From the NCBI GenBank assembly GCA_001051155.2, contig JYIP02000005.1, positions 1,984,001 to 2,048,000 of the forward strand: 64,000 nucleotides of DNA, in the 5' to 3' direction. Shown here piece by piece: positions 10,640 to 20,951 of this stretch. Made by a program: the position numbers and the translations under genes. The notes under the pieces are model-generated. The model was given only the letters and a program-made list of their open reading frames with translations. It was not told the origin of the DNA and ran no database searches. The stretch's first letter is position 1, and the number at the start of each line of letters is the position of its first letter. Source of the DNA: Chrysoporthe austroafricana (lineage: Eukaryota; Ascomycota; Sordariomycetes; Diaporthales; Cryphonectriaceae).

Positions 10640-11821
10640 ATGGACGCCCTCACCAGGCTCGGGCACGCGCTCCTGCCCGGCGGTGAAACCCCCAGTACCG
10701 CCGCCACCGTCGCCACCACGCTGGTGGTGACCCTCGCCACGCTCGCCCTCCTCGACCGCGTCGCCCGGCCCCGGCGGCCCCGGACGTACCCCAGCCCGGC
10801 CAGGACCCTCCTCCCGGGGCTACCGGCGGCGGCGCAGGCGCAGCTCCTGTACCCGCCCGACTTCTTCCCCGGCGCGCGCGACGTGCCCACGCCCTACGGC
10901 GCGATGCGCTGCTACGAGTTCGGCCCCGCCGCCGGCCGCCGCGTGCTCCTCCTCCACGGCATCTCCACCTCGTGCATGACGCTCGCGCCCGTCGCGCGCG
11001 GCCTCGCGGGCCGCGGCTGCCGCGTGCTGCTGTTCGACCTCTTCGGCCGCGGCTACAGCGACGGCGTCGGCGACGTGCCGCACGACGAGCGCCTGTTCGT
11101 GGCGCAGGCGCTGCTAGCGCTCGCGTCGAGCCCGCTCGCGTGGACCGGCGCCGGCGAGGGCGAGGGCTTCCACGTCGTCGGGTACAGCCTCGGCGGCGGC
11201 ATCGCCGTCCACCTCGCCGCCGCGCTGCCGGACGCCATCCGCAGCCTGGTCCTCCTGGCGCCCGCCGGCATGATCCGCGAGGAGACCTTCGGCGCCGCCG
11301 CCCGCCTCGTGTTCCGCTCCGGCTGGGTGCCCGAGGGCCCGCTGGAGGTGCTGACGCGCTGGCGGCTGCGGCGGCCCATCGCCGAGAGCGCGAAGCGGAA
11401 GACGGGGCCGCGGGCGCCGGGCGAGGGCGTGGTGGAGGCCGCCGTCGCGAGCGAGGTCGTCGACACGCCCGCCGAGCCGAACGCGCTGCAGAAGGCGGTC
11501 CTGGCGTTCGTCAACTGGCAGGTGGCGCACCACGCCGGCTTCGTGTGCGCCTTCATGTCCACGCTGCGGCACGCGCCCATGTTCGGGCAGCACGAGGCGT
11601 TCCGGAAGCTGGCCGCCAGGGCGCCGGGGACGGTGTGCTTCATCTTTGGCGTCGGCGACGAGATCGTCTCCGAGGAGGACTACAGGAAGGACGTGCTGCC
11701 CCTCGTCGGCGGAGAGGACCACGTCTTCTGGCCTACGCCTGTTGCCGGGGCGCATGATTTCCCCATGGTGGATCCGGAGGGGACGTTGCAGAGGATATGG
11801 GAGTTCTGGGGCTGGGAGTGA
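10640..11821 (+). CDS. Alpha/beta-hydrolase fold protein with N-terminal membrane anchor
   Basis: A single exon encodes 393 residues. A hydrophobic segment at about residues 22-36 suggests membrane anchoring. The oxyanion motif LLLHGIS, the nucleophile elbow VVGYSLGGG, an acid in FGVGDEIVSEEDY and a His in AGAHDFPMVDP give a complete Ser-Asp-His set in the expected order. The fold covers esterases, lipases and epoxide hydrolases; a Ser nucleophile argues for an esterase or lipase over an epoxide hydrolase. Substrate unknown. It lies 0.9 kb downstream of the P450 on the same strand, so a role in lipid metabolism is possible but only inferred. Confidence 0.85.
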   Translation: MDALTRLGHALLPGGETPSTAATVATTLVVTLATLALLDRVARPRRPRTYPSPARTLLPGLPAAAQAQLLYPPDFFPGARDVPTPYGAMRCYEFGPAAGRRVLLLHGISTSCMTLAPVARGLAGRGCRVLLFDLFGRGYSDGVGDVPHDERLFVAQALLALASSPLAWTGAGEGEGFHVVGYSLGGGIAVHLAAALPDAIRSLVLLAPAGMIREETFGAAARLVFRSGWVPEGPLEVLTRWRLRRPIAESAKRKTGPRAPGEGVVEAAVASEVVDTPAEPNALQKAVLAFVNWQVAHHAGFVCAFMSTLRHAPMFGQHEAFRKLAARAPGTVCFIFGVGDEIVSEEDYRKDVLPLVGGEDHVFWPTPVAGAHDFPMVDPEGTLQRIWEFWGWE

Positions 11822-12262
11822 GGTGGCCTCTTCAGCTCTTCAGATGTATATCTAGACCCTGCAGAGGGTTCCTGAAGACCGTATGGGGGTATCTTGTAAA
11901 TTAGCTTCGGGGTTGGGATCCCCAGAGGTATATGAACAGGATGAGCCGGAGCGGACAACCGTGGCTAGGTATACCCCGTAAGGAGATTTCGGGTGTTCAT
12001 ATCAAGGAGTTATGGTAAAGATCATAGACTTAGAAGCGACGGAGACAGTGGAGAACCAGGCGTCAAACAGGCTTGGGTGAGGAGAGCACATGCTATCGAA
12101 TTGTACAAAATATCCTAGATTGGAGTTCATCTACATGGTATCATCTGATTGGGGTATGCATCCACCGAGCCCTCAACGTGTATCTGCGCCTTCGAATGCA
12201 ATATCGTGAGCTGAGAAGAGCGGCCTGCCTTTCTTCGTACGCCATACCTTGGCTGTTGTGTC
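11822..12262. other. Intergenic between convergent hydrolase and ABC transporter genes
   Basis: A 441 bp 3'-to-3' spacer with no gene or repeat seen. Confidence 0.6.
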
Positions 12263-15200
12263 TCACTGATCAAGAGCCTGGCTCTGGCACTATAGCACGA
12301 GTTAGAAGGTCAGCAACAAGGCGAGAAGAGCAGATACGCCAGGCAGCGAGCTCACCATGTTGAAATACATCCCCTTCCGCCTGAGCAGCTCCGCATGCGT
12401 CCCCGTCTCCAGGACCCGCCCCTCCCCGAGGACGTAGATGACGTCGGCGTGCTGGATCGTCGACAGGCGGTGCGCGACGGCGATGCTCGTGCGGCCCCGC
12501 GCCACCCTCTGCAGCGCGGCCGAGATCTGCTTCTCGCTCTCCGAGTCGAGCGACGACGTCGCCTCGTCCAGCAGCAGCACCCGCGGGTCGCGGATGATGG
12601 CGCGCGCGATCGCGATCCGCTGCTTCTGCCCGCCCGACAGCGCCACGCCGCGCGAGCCGACGTCCGTGTTGTAGCCCTCGGGCAGCGACATGATGAAGTC
12701 GTGGATGGCGGCGTCGCGGCACGCCTGGTGCAGCTGGGCGTCCGTCACCGCGGCGTCGTCGGCGACGCCGAGGAGGATGTTCTCCTTTATGGTGCCTGTG
12801 GGGAGACAGCGTGTTAGCACCAAGGTTTTCCCTCTCCCGGACGGCGGCGAGGTTTTGTTGACAGCGACTTACCTCGGAAGAGCGTCGGCTCCTGGGCCAC
12901 CAGCGAGAGCAGCTTCCGGTACTCGTAGACGTCCACCTCCTTGATATCCCGGCCGTTGCACAGGATGCTCCCCGACTGGACGTCATAGAATCGCTCCAGC
13001 AGGCCGACGACGCTCGACTTGCCGGCGCCGCTTGCGCCCACGAGCGCCGCGAACTGGCCCTTCTCGACCGTGATGTTGAGGTGCTTGAAGATGGACACGT
13101 CGCGCGTGGGATACTTGAACCCGACGTCCCTCAGCTCGATCCGGACTCCGCCCCGGCTGTCCGGGATCCCACCTGCCTTCTCGCCATCCTCCTTCTCAGC
13201 CAGGTCTGCCGTGTCCTGCACGGTCCTCCGTTCTCCGCTGCTCTCGCGTATGCTCAGGATCCGGTTGGCCGCGGCAGTCGCCTGGGCAGCATTGGGGCCG
13301 AGCGAGAAGCCCATGCCGGCGGCCTCGCCGCCCTGGACCGAGGCCATGTAGCAGACGAAAAACCCGAGGACGCCGGTCTGGCCGCTGGCGAGCAGGTGGC
13401 CGCCGTACCAGAAGATGAGCGCGTTGCAGGCCAGGCTCAGGGAGTCGGACAGGGCGAAGACGACGGTCGACCAGCGGGCCTTGCGGTACGCGGCGGCGAC
13501 GTGCTCGCGGAGGAGCGCCTGGTAGCGCCTGTTGATCTCGTCCTCGAGGGTCAGCGAGGACACGCAGCGGAACGCGCCGATGGCCTCGGCGGCCCACTTG
13601 CTGGACTCGGCGAAGACGGCCGCCGACAGCTTCTCGAACTCGATCTCGAACTTGAACCGGTACCAGGCGCAGGTGAGGCCGATCGGGAGCGTCACGCACA
13701 TGGCGACGAGGGCCAGCTTCCAGTTGTAGACGTAGGCGATGATCAGGGCCCCCGCCAGCTGGAACATCGAGGTCACGGCCATGCCCATGTTCACGCCCAG
13801 GAGCTCCTCGAGCTGCTTCGGGTCGCCCTGGACGCGGGCCGTCAGAGACCCCACGCTGTTGTCCTCGGCGTCGAAGAACGTGATGCGCTGTCGGATCAGC
13901 GCCGTGAAGTACTGCTGTCGATACGCGGCGCAGATGAAGAACTGCAGCGACACCGCCACGTACCCCATCACGAAGTAGGAGAATCCGTTGCAGATAGCCA
14001 AGACAAAATACATCAGTGACCACCAGGCGGCCTGGCTGAGGAAGCCATGACCGACGGGGACGGTGAAGACGTCGATGACGTGCGCGAAGACGTATGCTTG
14101 TAAGGGCATGCAGGCACCGATGACACCACAAAAGAGGAGGATGATGGCGTAGTTGGGCAGCCGGCTCCTCTGCTCCCAGAGCAGCCGGCCAAAGCTGCCT
14201 GTGAGCCCCCTATCCTTCCACGATGACTCGACGGCTGTCTGATCGAGCCCACCCTTGTCTGAAACAGCAGACTTCGCTCGGGAGAGGACGGCATGGACTT
14301 CCTCCTGTTCTGTCTTTTCCGGTCCTTGGCTGTCCTCTGGGTCGTCTTCTAGGCCGAGGGTCAGTCTCTGTGCCCGGACAAGGCCGGAGTAGACGCCGGC
14401 TTCGTTGCTGAGCAATTCGTCGTGCGTCCCCTGCTCCATCAGCCTGCCCTTCGAGAGGACCACGATCTTATCGGCCTTGGCAATTGTGGAAAGCCTGTGC
14501 GCAATCATGATCGTCGTCCTGCCCACGGAGACTCGGTCTAAAGCAGCTTGGATGATCTTCTCGCTGCGCACATCGATGGCCGATGTGGCTTCGTCTAGGA
14601 TGCTAGGGAATATCAGGATTTCGGCCTCGTAAGTGACAGCTGAATGCGCCGGGCCTTGAGGGTATTAGTTGTACTTACAGGATCTTTGGCTTCTTGATGA
14701 TACTCCTTGCGATGGCAAGCCGTTGCCTCTGGCCGCCCGAGAGCTTCAGGCCCGCGTCGCCGACGACGGTGTTATAGCCCTACACACACTTGTCAGCAGC
14801 GTCACGGAGAAGTGTCATGGCTCCTCGGAAAACTATTCTGGAAAGGGTTCAGTTGGAGGCGAGCACTTACCTCTGGTAATTTGTCAACAAACTCGTCGGC
14901 GAACGCCTCCTTACACGCCTCCTCCGCGAGTTCCTGCTTGACCTCAAGCGGTTCGTGTTCCCACTGCGTACCGACGAGGCCATGACACACATTCGCGTAT
15001 ATACTGTCGTTGAAGAGGAAAGGCTCCTGCTGGACCAAGCCGATCTGCGACCGCCACCACTTGGTGTCAATCTCATCTAAGTTGTGGCCCGAGGTGGTGA
15101 TTTTCCCGCTGAGCTGGATGGGCGGCCCGCTATCTTTCTCCTCGGGCGTCGCGTTCACGTCGCCTTCTTCTTCTTCTTCCTCCTCCCTCCCCTTTTTCTT

Positions 15201-16887
15201 GTTTCTCTTCTTTGGGTCTTTCCCGACAGCCCGTTCGATCACGACCTGGTTGTGCAGCGAGTACCACTTCTCGACGAGCCCGACGATGGTGGACTTGCCG
15301 CTCCCGGACGGCCCCACGATCGCCGTAACCTTGCCGATCGGGATGGTCAGGTCTAGGTCGTCGAGGACCTTGGTGCTCGGCCGCCCGGGGTACGCGAACG
15401 TGACGCCCTCGAAGACGATGTCCTGGTCCGCAGTGACATCCGGGGCCCGGACGCCCCCCTGCGCCGGCTTGGGCGCGTCAATGACGGCGAAGAACGTCGC
15501 GGCGGCGACGGTGGCCTTGCTCGCGGCGATCAGCGGGGTCGAGATCCGCTCGAGGGAGATGGCCATGAGCAGGATGTTGTTGAGGACCACGACGATGGTG
15601 CCGATGCCGCCGCCGAGCTGGCCCTGCGCGTACGCGCGCGTGCCGTACCAGAAGGCGAGGGCGAAGGCGCTCCACAGCCCGAAGAAGATGAGGCCGAACT
15701 GCAAGGCCGTGAGCGGGGCGGTGGCGGCGCCGTGGCGCCACGCCTCGACGACGAAGCGAGAGTAGCGGTCCAGCATGCGGGACTGGGCACCGTACGCGTA
15801 GATCATGCGGACGGCCGAGAAGGCCTCGGTCGCGACGGCGCCGGCCTTGGCCTCGGCGCGGTTTTGGCGGGACGTACCCCGGATGAGGAACGGCAGGAGG
15901 ACGGCGATGGTGGCGGCGATGAAGACGATGCAGCTCATGGTGACGAGGCTGACGCGCCACGAGTAGACGAAGGCGACGATGACGGCGGTGATGATGCAGG
16001 CGAGGAACTCGACGCCCGTGCCGAGCTTCTCGGAGATGCCTATCTGCAGGGTGTTCGCCGTTGAGGTGATCGTCCCGGCCGCTGAGCCGGGCGGCATGGT
16101 GTCCAGGACGTGGACGGTCTGGGCGAGCAGGCTGGACAGGTATTCCATGCGGATGGCCGCCGAGAGGCGAAGGCCGATCAGGCGCAGCGAGAACTTTGAA
16201 ATATAGTTGAGCACGAATCTGGCGAGGAAGAGGATAACTATGCGGCGAAGTCAGTGGCGATAGGCGCAGGAGAGGCCGGCATTGCACGTGGGAACCCACA
16301 GATGAAGAGACACTGCCTGTTGATCTGGCTCTTGAGTTCTTCCTAGTCCGGTCATCATGTTAGAGAGGTGGTGGCCTCCATCGTGGGTTGTCGCCCGTAA
16401 CTCACCTGGCTCGAGCCCCCCGCGCCAAAATTGGCGAAACCGCCCACGAGTCTCCCGAAAATGATGTTCATGAGAGGCGTAGTCTATCAGAGACGATCAG
16501 AATCCAGTATCTCGAAGTTTTGGAGGCCAGAGGAAAGGCGTTCTCCGTGGCAAGGTTGGCCCCCCCCCCCTTTTCCATCCGGGACAGACTTACAACACCC
16601 GCCCCTATAGACGCGATCGTAGCGGCTACCATTAACAAGATGTCCCATTTCTTTGCGTACGTAAAACATCTATACAGGTTAGACCCCGCGTCGTTCGCGG
16701 TCGTCGAATTTAGTCAGTGCAGTGGTTCTCACCTAAGATAGTCGCCCCAGCCGGCCTCCCTCTCCTTCGTGACCGCTGTCACGGGGGTCCCGTCCTGGCC
16801 GTCGCCATCATTCTTCTGGTCCGAGTTGGATGCGTCCTCTACCTTCTCGACGTTCTCCCCGACCGGCCCAGCGCCGGCGGTGCTCAT
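12263..16887 (-). CDS. Full-length ABCB (MDR/P-glycoprotein-type) ABC transporter, 9 exons
   Basis: Exons 5' to 3' on the minus strand: 16733-16887, 16594-16669, 16406-16483, 16300-16342, 14871-16237, 14679-14779, 12873-14602, 12356-12795 and 12263-12289. All junctions keep frame, giving 1338 residues. The arrangement is TMD1-NBD1-TMD2-NBD2. Walker [10 protein letters not shown] is near 426, signature LSGGQ near 587 and Walker [13 protein letters not shown] near 606-617. NBD2 has GASGAGKSS near 1129, LSGGQ near 1236 and [12 protein letters not shown]. Both sites look catalytically intact. NBD1 carries a charged insertion of about 50 residues between Walker A and the Q-loop. The last exon encodes only CQSQALDQ, the usual MDR tail. 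It probably exports lipophilic compounds across the plasma membrane; the substrate is unknown. Confidence 0.92.
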
Positions 16888-18241
16888 GACTATGGGTCGA
16901 GGCCTTCCGTGGTCCTATGTTCGATGCATGAGGTGCTGAGACGTCTTCTCCCGGTTCGTCGATGTCACTGTGTAGACAAGGGCCCTTTTTTTTTTTGCCT
17001 TTTCTTTTTCCTTCTTTCTTTTTTCTTTCTTTCTTCTCTCTCGTGAAAGAATATCAAGATACAACCACAAATTATAAAGGCACTCCGCAAAAGGGGAGGA
17101 GGAGGAAGGCCCTATAGGTATAAGACACCTGAGTCAGGGAGGCAAAATAAGCCCGGAGACTTTTTGCGCCCTGGCCTGCAGCAACAAGTGCGGAAGACGC
17201 CAGGATGAGTATCGATGCAGCCGAGATGGCACACAGACCGCAGGGCACCGCACTCCCTGTCTCTTCCTTCGACGTTATAGCGCTGTGGCACAAGGCAGCC
17301 AGGAGATCTGCAGGACGGCTGTCGCGCCCACGAGGAGCTGGATGTAGGAAATCGTCAGCATCACATAGCGGTCCTACAGGCAGGTCCTATAGACAGGACC
17401 TATAGGCAACGCCCGGAAGTCCCCACGTTGCGGTCGGTATCGTGTGCGCTCGCCAGGATACTGACCTGGGAGTTAGGCCCGGAAGACATTTCCGCCACGA
17501 GGATCCTACACACGAGTGCGAGAAGCAAGCGAGAGGGCGCTTGTTGCGAGGTCCTGTCCAGCCCTGAATAGGCTGTTGCTGTAGTGATGTCCTGGTCAGC
17601 CGGACCGCTTAAGTGCTCCGAACTCCGACAAGGCTCGACTAGTCTCTCCGACAAGCCCAGCCAGAGGGCACAGGCACACCTAGGCTCTCCACACAAATTC
17701 CAATAGTATCCGAGAGGCTTCAGAAGAGCAGCTGATTTGTTGCAGTCACACTGCTGTAGTATTGTGCTGGCCTCTGGGAGTTGTGCTGTTAGGCGGTCCA
17801 CGTCGTGGAATACTTGGCTACTAGGGAATTACTCGCGCGAGCAGTGTTCCGCCCCTATTGTGGGAGCAACTATGTGCCGTCTTACTCTCAGGGGACCAGC
17901 CTGGATCGTCCTGCAGTGCATTGTCCAATTTCCTGTTGTGTCATTATACAGGCCTCGGGCCCTTCTCACTGGCGAAAGGATGCAGGTCTGCCGCATTGTG
18001 GGAGTCACCGACAGACCAGATCTGGTAAAGACGCAACGACTATCAATCTCCAGCCGTGCGCACCCAGTAAGCGGAGAGATTTTGTAGACTTGGCTTGTCA
18101 TTCCGCGGTCTAAGACTGGTGAGCTCTCGCCGGAGCTACTACTCGGCCCAGGACTGCGCTGTGTCAAGAGCCCTATGCACTCGTGCTCCTGAACCCGCCT
18201 GCCTTGCAACCCCCCCCTCCCTCCCTCTAGCGCCTAAGGGT
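16888..18241. other. Intergenic: ABC transporter promoter and aminotransferase 3' region
   Basis: 1.35 kb without a supported gene. A pyrimidine tract lies at about 16985-17042. Clustered inverted copies of CCTATAG occur at about 17383-17406. Minus-strand frames at 17400-17801 have no family resemblance. Confidence 0.55.
17383..17406. repeat. Small inverted repeat (hairpin-capable)
   Basis: GGTCCT, a 6-nt spacer and AGGACC, overlapping the palindrome CCTATAGG. It lies about 0.5 kb upstream of the ABC transporter start. Function unknown. Confidence 0.4.
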
Positions 18242-18950
18242 TTAGATGCGATAGCTCGTCTTAACGGCCGCGCCGAACCGCCGGATCGCCTCCCGCATGG
18301 AGTCCGGCGCCGCGGCGGCAAAGGTCGCCCGGAAGAACAGGTCCGGCAGGGGCTTGTCGTGCTCGGCCGCGAACCACGACCCGCGCGCCACGAGGGCGCC
18401 GTTCTCGACGCACTGGTTGAAGATCTCCTCCTCGATCTCAAGGATGCTCCGCCTGCCCGCGTCCGGGTGCAGGCTGTAGTTGACCCGGAACCATTGCTTT
18501 TGCGTTTTGACCGTTAGCAAGCAGGAGAGTATAACAGGGCCCGGGGGCGCGCGACTCACAAACATGCCCGCCTTGGGCGGCGACCAGCTCACCACCGCCC
18601 GCGGGACGAACTCCTCGCACGCGTCGAGCAGCACGTCCCGCCGCCGCGTGTACTCGGCCCGCAGGTTCATCAGCCACCGGAAGTAGCCCTCGTGGCCCCA
18701 GTGCTCGTCGAGCAGCTTGTGCAGCACGACCTGCGACAGACCCGCGGGGCCCTGGCTCGCCACCTCGGCGTGCCGGATGTACCGCTCGACGACCTGCGCC
18801 GGCCCGGTGACCCAGCCCGCGCGCGAGCCCGGGATGACGACCTTGGAGAAGGAGTCGAGGCGCAGCACGCGCCCGTCGACGTCCATGCTCAGCAGCGAGG
18901 GGATGAGCGAGGCCAGGAACTCGTCGATGGATTCCGGATGGTGCGGCGGT

Positions 18951-18988
<38 letters not shown>

Positions 18989-20216
18989 CTGCGACGCGCC
19001 GGGTACGTACGGGTCCATCTGCAGGAAGTAGTACGGCTCGTCCTCGATGATGAAGACATCGTGCTTCTGGCACACGGCGTAGATGTCGCGGCGCCTCTGC
19101 GTCCCCATCGTCGCGCCCGTCGGGTTCCCGCCGGAGGGGACCGTGTACAGCACGTGCGGCTTGCGCGCGCCGCCGCGCTCCCTGGTGTCCCAGCTCGACA
19201 GGAGCGCGTCCATGGCCTCCGGGGCCAGGCCCTCCTCGTCGACGGGGACGCCCACGACCTTGATCCCCAGCGGCTCGGCGGTCTCCAGCGCGGTCGAGAA
19301 GGCGAACTCGTCCATGAGCACGGCGTCGCCCCGCTGGCGGTCGCAGAACATGCGCAGCGCCTGCTCGAGGGCGCCGGTGCTCCCCACGGTCAGGCAGGAC
19401 CGCCAGTCGGCGTACGGCGGGTTGCACACCATCTCGGTGTGCTCGGTGACCCAGCGCAGCATCTGCGCGGAGCCGTGGGCCTGGCCGTAGTTCAGGCCGA
19501 TGGCGAGGTCGTACTCGGCGCCGGGGATCTCGGCGACGTCGTGCTTGCCGATGGTGACGGTCTTGCCGGTCGCCTTGGTGGCCGCCTCGGTGAAGTCCGG
19601 GGGCACGGGCACCTTCATGCTGAGGCTGTCGAAGGGGAAGTACTCGGGGCAGGGGAGGCCGCCGCCCAGGGAGATGAGGCCTGGCTTCTTGAGGTGCTTT
19701 GCCGCCTGCTTGAGCATACAGGGCTTACGAGCGAGGGACTCTGCGGTGAGGTGGTCTGGATTGTGTCAGCACGATATATGCTCATGCCGGCACGCAGGGG
19801 ATCAGGGTGACCCACGGTCCCATCTTTTCGCCTTGGGTTTCCCAACCGGCTGTGCACACACGATGTCAGACGACGGTCCCCAGATTCATGCTAGATGTTG
19901 TCAAACCCACAGGCGCCTTGAACATGTCACTGTCGGAGGACGCGGCGGTCCCGGCGACCAGCTTGCCGGCCCTCGCCCTCCTCTCCAGCACGTCATTGAT
20001 GGTGACGGACTCCCTGGGGCTCTTCTTCGGTATAGGCACCGCCTCCGGCAGTTTCGCGGCGGTGGCCAGGACCTCCTGCGGCCTCCTCGTCGAGCCGTGT
20101 AGTGCGCGCCGTCCGCCGTGCACAACAACATATCCAGCCCGGAGGCGGGCGCCCGCGGCCGGACCCGATCTCGGAGCCAGAGCCCGGGCGGCTCGAAGGG
20201 CGGCGCCTCGGGGCAT
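18242..20216 (-). CDS. Aro8-like PLP aminotransferase (aromatic / 2-aminoadipate type)
   Basis: Exons are 19907-20216, 18560-19755 and 18242-18496, giving 586 residues. Class I/II aminotransferase features: PGLISLGGGLPCPEYFPF, LNYGQAHGSAQMLRW, YTVPSGGNPTGATM, EDEPYYFLQMDPY and the PLP lysine in LDSFSK at about residue 408. This matches the Aro8/KAT/AADAT group, which transaminates aromatic amino acids, kynurenine or 2-aminoadipate. The first 35 residues are Arg- and Ala-rich with no acidic residues, resembling a mitochondrial presequence. A GCG repeat encodes an Ala tract at about residues 363-372. The first intron uses a weak GTTTGA donor but has a good CTGAC branch; the second (18497-18559) has a CTAAC branch. 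Confidence 0.88.
18950..18985. repeat. GCG trinucleotide repeat inside the aminotransferase gene
   Basis: Encodes a run of Ala on the minus strand between the substrate-binding and PLP-lysine segments. Likely length-variable by slippage. Confidence 0.75.
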
Positions 20217-20951
20217 CTCACTTGGATACTGCAGGTTCACCCTGTGGAAGCTCACGGCACAACTTCTGGGTCCGGGCCGAGGAAGAAGAAAAGAAAAAAA
20301 GACAGGTACGAGAGAAGGGACCAAAAGACAAGTACGCAGGTAAGACCAGGAGGTTGTGGAAGTGAAGTTGCCTATGCGCTGGTCTTTGTCCGGGGAGAGC
20401 GATAAGCAAGGGTCCAACGGCGGATCCACTGCCGGCGGTAGCCGCGCCCGCCTACTACGACGACGGCAGCGCTTGCGGATGGAGTTGAGCCCCCAATCCC
20501 GTGCGACAGATTTCGGGCAGGTGACCGCAATTGCTGGGATTCATAGTACGTAATTAAGAGCGCTTTGTGACAAAGAATCCTGACAGTGCTTGCTTCGCCG
20601 TGGGCTCTCTTGCTCTCGAGGGGGCGCCCAGGCTAGGCTGGTCTCGCGGCTGGCTGACTGGCTGCACGCACGCACGCACACAGACACGCATGCACGCACC
20701 TATATCTAAATCTAAGCAGCCCTCAACACCAGTGCCTCGGGGGGACGGGGGGGGAGTGGTGATGCCCACGCAGGCAGGCAAGGGGAGTCGAGATGGTATA
20801 GAAAAAGCCCTACCAGTAGTGATATCCTGCTCTAACGATGGGGGAATGCGCACCGGAACACCATGCAGTAAAAAAAAAAACGCCCAGAAACACCTTTCTT
20901 CGGCTTCCCCCCCCCCCCTCTCCCTGCTCTCATCAAAAGATCGCCACACCA
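20217..20951. other. Intergenic: aminotransferase promoter and FYVE-RING 3' region
   Basis: 735 bp without a supported gene. A degenerate CACG/CACA repeat occurs at about 20663-20700, with A and C homopolymers near 20870-20920. Confidence 0.55.
20663..20700. repeat. Degenerate CACG/CACA tandem repeat
   Basis: Repeated GCAC units with CACA and CATG variants. Confidence 0.6.

Noticed and set aside
17400..17801. 133-codon minus-strand frame between the ABC transporter and aminotransferase
   Set aside because: Translation has no recognisable features, and other frames of similar length overlap it.
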